Below, in pieces: positions 47,724 to 58,985 of a DNA stretch of 64,000 nucleotides. The DNA is from Adiantum capillus-veneris (lineage: Eukaryota; Streptophyta; Polypodiopsida; Polypodiales; Pteridaceae): positions 92,593,747-92,657,746 of the forward strand of contig CM043954.1 of assembly GCA_014529385.2 (NCBI GenBank), read 5' to 3'. Within the stretch, counting starts at the first letter, position 1. The number at the start of each line of letters is the position of its first letter. The notes beneath the pieces were generated by a model, which was not told the origin of the DNA, made no database searches, and saw only the letters and a list, made by a program, of their open reading frames with translations. Made by a program: the position numbers and the translations under genes.

Positions 47724-48413
47724 TTAGTCTGAATCTAGCAAACTGTGTCTCAAATTCAAAACTTCCTCTTCTTTAATTACTCTTTTGAAAGCCGCTACGT
47801 GATCTCTTGGATCTTTATCTCCGGAGTATTTCTTGTTTACCCATTTCTGAACTTGGGATGGTCTAACTCGTCGATTGTCTACAAGTCTAATCATAGACTC
47901 TCCCAATTCTTCTCTTGTTTTAGGCCTTCTATTATGAATAGGTTCTTCTTTGAAGGGATTGGTCGTTCTTTTGGAGATTGTTCTATTAAGGAGATTCACT
48001 TGAGGAGGCATCTCTACCATCTCTGTGATGATTTTGTCTCTCGTTATCTCTCTAGAAGGGAATCCAGGTGGCTCCCTTTTTGGAATTCTCGTGTTTGGTG
48101 GAGGTATTTGTGGTCCTTCACTGACCAAATATCCACCTATTTCTAATGTGGTCCATGGATTTGTGATTTCTACAGCTCGGTATTGTTGTCCCTACTTATC
48201 AACAACTATAAATTTCTATTGACAGTTGACTCCGTATGTATAGACATATAAGAGCTTGTAATCTGTCAGCTCTTCTGGGTATGGCTCTAAGCACCTATAA
48301 AGGTTGACCTCACCACCATCAATGTATCTATATAGTCCTTCACTCTCATGATTTTTCATCCAAAATCTCTCAAAAAAATTGGTCTTTATCAACTGCAAGT
48401 TTGGAAGTTCCAT
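47724..48413 (-). mobile_element. LTR-retrotransposon gag relic, minus strand
   Basis: The minus strand reads PREPPGFPSREITRDK-like sequence and, near 47760-47800, KYSGDKDPRDHVAAFKRVI, a typical Gypsy gag core. A more upstream stretch (48216-48413) encodes FFERFWMKNHESEGLYRYID and probably belongs to the same relic. It is broken, with at least one interruption. No LTRs were assigned to it. Confidence 0.6.
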
Positions 48414-48880
48414 TGTGAGCGGATGCTCTTCTACCGTTGGGATCCCGAAACTTGTGTAAGTTGAGTTTGAATCTAATGAGGAGATGATCTCTAGATTTAA
48501 CAGCTCTAGCTTGATGCAAGCAATCTTATACCAATGTGTTCAAGTGATTTGGTTAGGCAAAATTCAAAACTATGTCCAAAACCACAACCATTTTCTCACA
48601 ATTTTCTCAAATTGTCAGTTTTAGACACCCCTAACTCTTGAATGAATTTTGAGGCCTTAAACAATGTTTTTTTGGACACTGACCAACAATGATTGACCCA
48701 AAGGGTGTTTGATTGTTATTCAAGGGTTTCATTGAATCTTGTAGAGCTAGTCTAGAGCTTTGTTTTGATAAAAAAAGTTTATGTATCCAATATCGAAAGC
48801 TCAAGTTATGGTCAAACAATTTTCCTATTGCATTCAATCTTCCTGTAGGTTAATTTTGGCAATTTTAGGGTGTCAACGCT
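48414..48880. other. No gene seen
   Basis: Non-coding sequence in front of the palindrome array. Confidence 0.35.
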
Positions 48881-49720
48881 AGATGCATGCTTTGATCCAC
48901 TTAAAGGTGTCCAAATTTTGTTTTGGAAGATGATATTTGGGATTCTAGGGCTAAAGGAAGCCCTTTGACTGGTCAAAGTTGTTGTCTAGCCTCAGACTGT
49001 GTTTGGAGACTTCATATGTGTGTGACGTCTCTTGACTCAACATTTCTTCAAACTTGAGCTGTAGACTCTCCTTGATGTACTCTAACCACTCCAACTCTCA
49101 ATTTGTGATTCTAACACTTTTAGACATGTCTATCACTCCTTTTTATGTCTGATTGCTTGCAATTGCCTTGGGAGGTTAATTAAGCCAAAAGTGATCCAAA
49201 TTGAATGAAACTCGGTCTCTAAGCCTATTTTGTGATGGCAAACACTTCTGTAAGCTCAGATGTGAGTTTTGACCTCTAATTTGGCACTTGAGACATCATA
49301 CGCGTATGATGTCTTTTGTGGCAAAATGAAGCGACTTTTATACCCAAGACTCTTTATCACTCAACAACTCTCAGCAACTTCCAAAATTCAATTTGAACAC
49401 TTTTTGCGCAAGTTATAATCAATACAAGCTTGAGCCTTGGCCAATTTCTATCTTTTGGCACTTTTTAGCCCAAATGTGCTCCAAATTCAATGAAATTTGG
49501 CCTATTTTCTTCCTAAATGCTCTAGATCACAAGGGTGCACTCAATTGTAATTTTTGACCTCAGATTTGGCCTCTCGGACATCATATGTGTATGATGTCTA
49601 GGTGGTTAGAATGGACTTTTGTTTCTACCCTAGGTGTCCTTGATGCGTACAACAAGAATATGTGATTACAAAAGCTTTTGGTTATCAAAATTGCTCAAAA
49701 TCTCCACGTTTTGACTAGGA
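48880..49720. repeat. 284-bp tandem repeat with a 22-bp palindrome
   Basis: The palindrome at 49292-49313 (core ACATCATACGCGTATGATGT) is perfect. Versions at 49577-49598 (TATGTGTA centre) and about 49008-49029 (more decayed) are 285 and 284 bp away. Around them, units share AAATTGAATGAAACT/AAATTCAATGAAATT, TTTTGACCTC and TTTGGC words. Confidence 0.8.
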
Positions 49721-50955
49721 AATCCCCTGAAAGAGTAAAATCCCCTCAAGTCTCAAATGCTGCTCCAAACTAATGAAACTCTAGTAGAATACGATACATA
49801 GGAAAAAGCTATTAAACCCAATTGAAGATCCATGACTACATTAACAACCTAGATTCAAACCATATGTTCATAATAGAAACATGGATAAAGATGTCTATGT
49901 ACAAACACTTTTGCCTAGATAGCATTATAGATACAAGAATTGGGCTGAAAGCATGAAAGGATGGTCGATTTTTACGGAATATCTAGGTGGTTTTGCATGG
50001 TACCTTTTAGGCTTAATTTGTTCCCTTGCCTTCATTTATTGGGAACATGGAAAATCTCAAGAAATGAAAAAGGACACTTCAAGAAGTCATCATTTTTTGA
50101 GCCTCTCTTACGGGTAGAGGTGTTTGATTGTGACTGCATGCCATTCTCGAGAGCAAGAAGCTATCCATGCTCTATGAGCAAGGAAGAAGTGCAGGTTTAG
50201 GGCAGCTTTGTGCAAAATCCATTTTCACCACATACAATAAATCTCTCTCTCCCTGTGTGTGTGTGTGTGTGTTTTGTTGCTATGTTTTTTGCTGAGAATT
50301 GTATTTGCATGAGGATTGTGCTTTTTGAAGGAGAATTGGATCATGGATTGTTCTTTTTTTAAAGGATCTTGTAGGTCAAAAGGTTGCATGGGCTACTTTC
50401 GGTGAACAAGTATTGGACCATTGCAAGAAGTTTCCAGGTGGCATTAACAAGAAAGTAAAGACTTGGTTGGAGAGCAATGGGGGCTCATCACTTGAGCCCC
50501 TTCATGTTGACAATTTTGGGGCAAGGGGAACAAGTAGAAAAAATGCTCTCTTTTGTGGAACCACTCATGTAACTTGGTGCCTCCTTTAAAATCCAACAAG
50601 TAAAATCACCTCAAAAGCACATTTGGAGCAAATGTTGGATGAAAACAAGATTTTATTGAAGGTTTTGAACACAAAATTGGATAATGTGAGAGTAGAGCTA
50701 CAAGACACAAACCAAAATATGTGGAAGATACATGGGAAATATTTAGTTGCGGCATTGCTTCATGAGAAATTGTAGGAGCTCTAGATATTGCATTCCCGCA
50801 TGAAGGGACTTGTCATTGATATACTGACCCCGAGTTTTTGTGATTTAAGGAAAGGTGGTTGCTCTCCCTAGTGCACTCACAGCTTCTGGGGGTGATGCAT
50901 GTAGCTTAAACATAAGAGATGATGTGGATCATCTTGAGGTATGAAAAATGACACC
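49721..50955. other. Mostly non-coding; one weakly gene-like stretch
   Basis: At 50380-50580 the plus strand is open with plausible protein (EQVLDHCKKFPGGINKKVK and WLESNGGSSLEPLHVDNFG), but I recognise no family. A GT tract lies at 50255-50271. The stretch ends where the AT-rich direct repeat begins. Confidence 0.3.
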
Positions 50956-52650
50956 CATTAAGGGTTTGCTCGGGTCCTCTTTGGAGCCATGACTTCTATC
51001 CTTATGAAAAGGACGTCTATTGATTAGGTAAATCATCAAGATTCTGATTTTAACCATTCTATGACGTATTTCTATTCTTACCATAATTGCTCAGATCTTG
51101 GAGTAGTTTAGCTGTTTACTGAAGATTTTTGGTTTTTTTTCTAATATCGTTTCTGAACTTTCTTATACCTTAGAATAGCCTAAGGAACTTTTTGATTAAC
51201 TTCTCATAGCTTTTCTATTGGCATTTTCTTAAAATTATCCTTGAAAAATGGTAAATTCTTAGTATAATATATTTCTAATTAATCATATAACTAAGATATT
51301 ATTATATAAGATTCCTTTTAGGTATTCGGGGTCTCCCTAATTATCTTATAAATTTTTGAATCTTTTTTAAAATTTTCCCTTCTTTATTAAGCCTAAAATT
51401 GGCTTATTTTTTACTTAATATTTATTATACTCATTATCTCGTAAAGATATAATTTTCCTAGCTTCTTAACAATGGTTTATACTTCCTATAATTTTCCTAA
51501 ACACTCTTAATTTTAATTTTTGTTTATCCTAATTAAAATTTTTGCCTAAATAGAGTTTTGAGCTATTGTAATTATTTAATCTAGTTTACTAATTATAGTA
51601 GAATTATTTTTTCTTGCTAAGAATATTTCTTAACTTTGATAATTACAATGGAATTATTTAAGCTAATTAACTAATTTTTTAACTTGATTTTATAATTAAA
51701 ATCAAATAATTTTATCTTAATCAAATACCTAATATATTTTTGCGTTCATAATCTAATTATCCCCACTTTGTAATGTGTTTTTTCTAACTTTGATAATTGC
51801 CATGTAGTTATCTAAGCTAATTAAGTAATTTCTCCCTTTGATTTACAACTAAAATTAAACAATTTTAGCTTAAATACTATCTAAACTATTTTTCTATTTA
51901 TGAGATAATTATATTGGCTTGATAATGATATTTTCTAACTTTGATAATTACCATGTGATTATCTATGCTAATTAACTAATTTCTCTCTTTTATTTATAAT
52001 TAAAATCAAATAATTTTAGCTTAATTAAATATCTAAACTAATTTTATGTTAATGAGCTAATTTCATTGGCTTGATAATAATATTTTCTAACTTTGATAAT
52101 TATCATGTAATTATTTAAGTTAATTAACTAACTTCTTTCTTTAATTTATAGTCAAAATTAGATAATTTTAGCTTAATTAAATAGCAAAATTAATTTTTTG
52201 TTCATGAGTTAATTATCCCATCTTTCTTCAAATGTTTTCTAAGTATGATAATTATCTTGTGATTTATTAAGTTAGCTTGCTAAGTTTTTCATTAGTTTTT
52301 ATGGCTAAAAATAGCTAATTTCTACCTAATTAATTACAAAAATTAATCAAAACATTATCCCAAGTTTTTAATAATATAATCAAGCTCTAATAATTACCTT
52401 ACAAGTATCTAGGTTTAAATGATAAAATTTCTCTTAATTAAGGCTATATTGATTAACTCTAGCCTTAATATGATTTACTACTTAATTAGATTAATAATCG
52501 TAATCCTAATTTGAATAATCAGCAGTATATTCATATCAAGAGAGTAATTTATAATAAAGAGAGGATTAATCTTCTTAATTAATTAGATTAATTATGAAAT
52601 TAAGCATAGAATAATATATCTATATTAATTAACAGGGTTAATGCTAATTA
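50956..52650. repeat. AT-rich array, left copy, monomer ~150 bp
   Basis: TCTAACTTTGATAATT recurs near 51783, 51932 and 52086. Each is followed by CCATGTRATTATCTAAGCTA, ATTAACTAATTT, TTAAAATCAAATAATTTTAG and CTTAATTAAATA. The first part (to about 51700) is more decayed. Almost no GC-rich sequence is present. Confidence 0.8.
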
Positions 52651-55600
52651 CCTTCGTTAATCAACTAGAATTTTTTTCTTTCTAGTGATTTTTGTGTAGA
52701 GTCTCTCTATGCAAGAGAGATGTGGCTAGGTCTCCGAGTCTGCCAGTTTATGAAGCATAGGGTCATATTTATAGAATTTTTGGCACTCACAGGCTCTCAA
52801 GAATTGAAATTGGTAGGTTCTTGTAGCTCAAGAAGCCCTCAGTGTTCCCAAGAAACTCTCAGTGTTGAGCCCATCTTAAACCTTTACAAACTAATTGTAT
52901 TATCTCAAAAACCATGTTAAATCCATTCCATAAAATATCCACCTTGTCAACATGAATGAACTCGGCCTAATTGACAATATAGAGAAATCAACATTTGACA
53001 AGTATTATGTATTCTAGCTTTGCCAATCTGAACGTGCTTGGCGTGTTCTTACCATTTTGAGAAATCTACATTCGTCACAAGCTTCCACCATTGCACCAGA
53101 GGTACCCCTTTGGGCCCTAACCTGGTTGACCAACAATATGTAAAGGGTTTTAGGAGGTATCATACCAAGAGTTCCTTTGGATTCCTATTAGTCTTGTGCA
53201 TTAATATTTCTATATCTTGGTCTTTTTTCAAGAAAGGCTACCTTGTGCACAAGGAATGTGAGTTGGTTTTTAGATAACTATCTCATTCCTAAGATTTGAA
53301 TTCTACCTTCTAAACGAGAACTTCTTTCTCATTTGCTAGTTCTACCCTTAATTTCTTGATTGAGTACTAACTTAGCTTTAGATTCCTTAAGTAGTTTTGG
53401 AAAAGAAAATAATGTATCCGATTATAATATATAAGTAACTCAAAGCTTTACATTATTGGTTTATAGTGGTTTACAAAACTACATATTGTTGCTGAGCTCT
53501 AGGATTGCTAATTTTGGCCAAACAAATGGCTCTTTCCTCTTCCTCATTCATTAAAGTTGGTTCTCCCCCGACTGCATAAGCTCTTGCTCCTCTTCCTCTT
53601 CGTCTTCGTCTTGGTCTTCCTCTATCTCTACCTTGTACTCCATTTCTACCTCCTCTTAAATTGCCTCCTTGATTTGTCTGAGTTTGAGGAATGGCTCAAC
53701 TAGTAGTTCTAGGGTTTTTCTCTTCTGGACAGTTATTTCTATAGTGCCCCATTTGATTGCATCCATAGCACCTAGCGTATGGGAAGGTCTATTCCAAGTT
53801 CACTGTCATAGCTACTCCACGTTGTTGATATCCTTGGTTGAAAGTTTCCCTAGCTCTTCCCCTAAAGTTATTAAAATCATTATAATTCTTGGTAGGGTTG
53901 GTCCCTTCAATTGCAAGAGGCTTGGCCCTGAGAAAGGCATCTTGAATTGATGTAGGCCTCAAGGCTTCAAGATGGGTACTCAGGGGTTTGTTGAGGCCTT
54001 GACAGAAATAGGAAATTTGTTGCTCCATGGTCATCTGGGGAGCATAACATCTAAAGACACAAACTTGGTGTAATACTCCTCCACCAGTGAAAGTCCTAGC
54101 TGGTGTAGACCAAAGAATTCATTCATCTTAATAGCCTGATGTGCAGGAGGGAGATAGCGTTCTTTGATTGACTGCTTCATTTTCTCCCAAGATGGACTAC
54201 TGGTGGGATTATCTTTGCAGTGTTGCTTCCACCAAAGTTTGGCATCTCTACTGAAATGAACATGCCTATCATTGCTTGGTTTTCCTAAGAAATTCCTGTA
54301 GGTTTGAAATAGTTGTTCATAGGATCTAACCATGCTTTGGCATCTCGCTCTCAATTGGGTCCCTCTCCCTTGAAGGTAGGGAGTTGAACTTGCTTTAGTA
54401 GTAATTTTTTCTCTTGAGTAATAGTGTAAAGGCTATTTATGCGAGTATTACCCTGGGATTGATATAGTGGAATTTAGTACTAAATGAGAATCTATCTTGC
54501 TTATGCTTTCAACTTATCTCACACTCAACAAATTTGCAAACTAGATGAAGAAAATTTCCAAACCATAAATAAAACAGCTTATAGCATACACCTGAGAACT
54601 GTAGTATGTACAAGAGCTAATACAATCCATGAAGATCCTACTATGTACAAGGGTAATGACAATTCTATACTAAAATCTTGTGGACTATGTGTGGGTCAGA
54701 TATGGGATCAAAATATACAACATCTTTTGTTCTCTAAAACTAGGACCTACACCTATGGGCCTAATTCTACCTAGGTAGATTACTTTAGACACCTGATCAA
54801 ACACCCACTAGTTCTGTGATACTTGGATACCATCTACTACAGTTATTTTTATAGTGCCAATGAGAAAGTATACTTCAATCACTTGAAGATCTTCAGCCCA
54901 TCTGAGACTCTTCATATTTAGTGCTAAGCCTTCTAACTCTCCCACATCAATGAAGAAAATTCCACCAGCAGATTCTGACCACCTAATCCTCTAAGTAGGG
55001 GGAGAACATCCTTGGTATAGCCATTTCATCATGGTTTTTTGCATTGAATAGGGTCGAGATAGGCAAGCCCTTATGAACCTTATGTTGAAACCCATGAATT
55101 TGCAATAGGCCTGATGAAAAATTCCTGCAAAGATAGGAACAATTTCTCTTTCAATCTCTCATTTCAATTACACACTTTTTTTAATATCTTTTGTCAAAAC
55201 CCAATTTTTATAATATATCAATCTTTCCCCTAGGTCCAAGGCCTTAATTAACACATGCTCTGATACCAAGTGAGAGGTCCCCAACCCGCCAACACCAAAG
55301 TAGAGATGGGGTCCTTGATAGGTCTCTAGGCTTATTAAAAGTTAGAGTCTCTAAGTAAGAAGGGTCCAGGGAATAGACCTTTACCATTGACAATGGCTTC
55401 GGTCTATAGCCCTAGAAGAAGACCTAGTCTTGTCTCACACAAAAAAACGAGACACATCTTAAAAGTCCAAAAATACTTTCGGCCTATAACTTCCACAAAT
55501 TGGGCTAAGGCATCCTCAACCAACATTTCCCGCCCCTAGTAGATGTGAGGACACAGCCATTGGTGGATTCCTCTTCCAAGTGAAGAAGTTTTCTAAACAT

Positions 55601-56515
55601 TTTTAGTGTGATTAATGAGGTCCATCCATTCTTGATCGACAACCTTAGTCAATCCCCACTTACCACCCCGCACTCACACATGATTCTTTGCTTTCTAATT
55701 CAACTACCACGCTCTTTTAACATTTAAAATAAAAGTTCTTTTAGCTTCCAACACAATGTTTCCTTTAAACAAGTATTGAAAGCATTAAAAATAGCCTTTT
55801 AGCAAACAAACATCTTTAGACTTAAGACAATGTACGATCACTTATAATATTTCTTAACAACCCTAGCCTGTACCCACTTGTCTCAAACACATCTAAGGGT
55901 GACAAACAACACCCATTCCTTCTTCACAATCCCAATGAAAACCCATCACCCAAAATTCGGGGTGCCCATACACCAAACGAGTTGCCCATACAATCGTGAG
56001 GCTCCCCTAGGATAAGAAATGGTATCCTAACTTATGTAGAAATATCAAGACATGATGGAGTAGAGACTCATCGTTCATGAGGGTAACCGACTTATCCTTG
56101 GCTAAAAAAACATCATTATTCATCAATATATATGCCAAGGAGTCGGAGGTATCTTAAGACAAGTTGTCTTCAGGATGATCAATCATATCTTTCTTAAATC
56201 AACCAGCTTTAACCCAAACAATTCTTTCCTACTTTACAAACAAGTGTACGTTGGTTTCTTGGAAGATGCCTTCCGTTTTTTATCTTTCCTAAATCCTTAC
56301 CCACTCTTTTACGTATGCAATGTTAATACTTAAAACAAAACTTGAATTATTTAACTTAATTTATAATGAAGACACATCTGAGACTGATTGGGCATTTGCT
56401 TGCAGTGTTGGGGCCTGAATGCTTTCATATGTACGCTACTACTAGGCCCGACCTCGTGGTTGTGTGACGCTCTAGCCCTCTTGGAAACATTGCCCTCCTC
56501 ATCAAACTGAGGGTT

Positions 56516-58335
56516 TTCTTGGGTCCTCTTTGGATCCATGAATTCTATCCTTATAAAAAGGACGTCTATTTATTAGGTAAATCATCAAAATTGTGATTCT
56601 TACTATTCTATAACGTATTTCTATTTCTTAGCATAATTGTTTAGATCCTAGATTAGTTTAGCTGTTTATAGAAGATTCCCGGTTCTTTTTTTTAATATCA
56701 TTTTTTCACTTTCTTATACCTTAATATAGCCTAAGGAACTTTCTAGTTAACCTCTGATAGCTTTTTGATTTGCAATTTCTTTAAACTCTACTTGAAAATG
56801 GTAAAATCTTAGTATAATATTTTCTAAATTAGTCATATAACTAAGGTGTTCTTATACTAGATTCCTTTTAGGTATTTGGGGTCTCCCTAATCATCTTATA
56901 AATTTTTGAACCTTTTTTCTAAATTTTTCTTCTTTGTTAAGCCTAGATTTTTTTATTTTTGACTTAATATTTATTACACCCATCATCTCCTAAAGATATA
57001 ATTTTTTTTAACTTCCTAACAATGGTTTATACATTTAGTAATTTCTTAAAAATTGTTAATTGTGATTTCTAGTTATCTTAATTAAATTTTTGCCTAAAAT
57101 AGGACTTTTAAGCTATTATAATTTCTTAAGCTAGTTAACTAATTACATTATATATTTTTTGGCTTGATAATTATGTTTCTAACTCTGATAATTATCATAT
57201 AATAATCTAAGCTAATTAACTAATTTTCTCTTTTAATTTATAACTAAAATCATATAATTTTAGCTTAATTAAATAGCTCAAATATTTTCATATTCATGAT
57301 CTAAGTATGTTCGGTTGATAATGATGTTTCTTAATTGTGATAATTATCATGTAGTTATCTAAGCTAATCAACTAATTTTTCACTTTGATTTACAACTTAA
57401 ATCAAATAATTTTAGCTTAATTAAATATTTATTCTAATTTTCTATTCATGAGACGATTATATTGGCTTGCTAATGATGTTTTCTAACATTGATAATTATC
57501 ATAAAATTTTCTAAGCTAGTTTTTTTCCTTTAACTTATAGCTAAAATTAGATATATTTACCTTAATTAAATAGCTAAACTATTTTTGTGTTGATGTTTTC
57601 TACTTGTGATAATTATTTTGTAATTATCTAAGCTAGTTAACTAATTTCCCTCTTTTACTTCCAATTAAAATTGGATAATTTTAGCTTAATTAAATAGCTA
57701 AATTGATTTTTTGTTCATGAGATAATTCTTAGCTTGCTAATGATGTTTCATAACTTTTCTAATTACCATGTACTTATCGAAGCTAGGTTACTAATTTTCC
57801 CCTTTAATTCACAGCTGAAATCAGACAATGTTAGTTTAATTAAATAACCTAACTATTTTGGTGTTCATGAGCTACTTATTTTAGCTTACTAGAGAAGTTT
57901 TCTAGTTGTGATAATTACCATGTAATTATCTAAGCTAATTAAATAAGTTTCCCCTTTAATTTATAGCTAAAATAAGACAATTTTAGCTTGATTAAATAGC
58001 TTAACTAATTGTCTATTCATGAGTTAATTCTCTTGTGTTGCTGACAATGTTTTCTAACTTTGATAGTTATCTTGTGATTTATTAAGTTAGTTTGCTAAGT
58101 TTTCCATTAGTTTTATGGATAAAAATAGCTATTTTTTTGTTAATTAATTACAAAAATTAATAAAAAAATATGACATAATGATTGAGCTTCCTTACATATA
58201 ATCTAGCTTTGATAATTACCTTGTAATTATCTAAGTTTAAATGATATAAATTTCCTTAATAAATGCCAAAATTGTTTAATTTCAGTCCTAATATAGTTTA
58301 CTAATTAATTAGATTAATAATCCTAACTCTAAAGA
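56516..58335. repeat. AT-rich array, right copy
   Basis: Same start, monomer words and order as 50956-52650, with about seven monomers. The copy ends after GATTAGATTAATAATCC, where similarity to the left array is lost. On the minus strand its left border is an ATG followed by DPKRTQENPQFDEEGN (56539 downward). The left copy starts MAPKRTRAN at the same place, so a short ORF start is conserved in both. Confidence 0.75.
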
Positions 58336-58985
58336 AGCAGTGTAAGGTGTTAATTGTTTCTCTAGTTTCAATATCTCTTGTATGCATGAAATGTGAGATA
58401 CATATCATTTCCCAATAAATAGAAAATTTTCCCTTTGCCATGGATAGCCTTGCATCATATTGACATTGATGGTGTGCAAGCTGATCGAAAGCTCTCAAGC
58501 TCAACATCCCAGTGCAAGAAAATTTTTGCATCATAGCAAAAGATTTCAATGTTGTTCATGGCCTCTCCATGGATGGTGGTGACCCCAAACTAGAGAAGTG
58601 GGACAAAATCACTGATGTGGAGTGGTTCAACGTATTTAGAGAGCTGAAGGATTGTGATTGATATCGCATTAAATGCAGTTGCATACATAGAGAATGTATG
58701 ACCATGTGATGAAGTTGCACTACAGGGTGTACTAGAAGGCCCTAACCAACATGGAGATCAACTATGCATTCGTGAAGGGGTTTGTAAAAGAATTTAGTTC
58801 GACAGAAATTGCAAGCGGTGCAACCATGTAGTTCAATTAACTGAGTTTGCTATCTACTAGCATTGGAGGACCTTCAAGAAAAAGGATACTACAATGCCCA
58901 TGTCAAAAAGCAAAGGATGCGTAATTCCCATCGTTCATGTCAAAACACTGAGGAGGGGTCTGGTGAAATGAAGGAGGACTACTTG
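58336..58985. other. Unassigned stretch with short open frames
   Basis: The plus strand near 58565-58660 is open (KLEKWDKITDVEWFNVFREL). The part up to 58985 also has protein-like codon use, but no family is recognised. It may be a relic of another transposon or host gene. Confidence 0.3.

Larger units (their letters stand above)
46099..47735 (+). mobile_element. Short non-autonomous LTR retrotransposon
   Basis: The left LTR runs from TGTTAGGTTTCAAGCCC (46099) to CCATTCACA (46405), with AATAAAATG inside. It is followed by TGGTTTTAGAGCC (46406-46418), a variant of the tRNA-Met primer-binding site. At 47642-47650 a purine tract (GAGGGGGGA) precedes a second LTR start (GGTTAGGTCTCAAGCCCT, 47652), which matches for about 80 bp and then stops. 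The 1.2-kb interior shows no gag or pol, so this is a TRIM- or LARD-like element. Its 3' LTR is cut short next to the gag relic. Confidence 0.6.
50956..58335 (-). mobile_element. Old minus-strand LTR-type element with long AT-rich repeats
   Basis: Two direct repeats, 50956-52650 and 56516-58335, share a GGGTCCTCTTTGGA start and then an AT-rich array. Between them on the minus strand lie a primer-binding site (TTGGTATCAGAGCATGTG, complement of about 55255-55272) and gag (about 54350-53500). The gag carries the core YEQLFQTYRNFLGK...ERYLPPAHQAIKMNEF and a zinc knuckle (CYGCNQMGHYRNNC, near 53770). The gag type and tRNA-Met site fit a chromovirus-like Gypsy. Pol is missing. The repeats are probably parts of LTRs over 3 kb long, each truncated, and similar at perhaps 80%, so the element is old. 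Confidence 0.55.
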
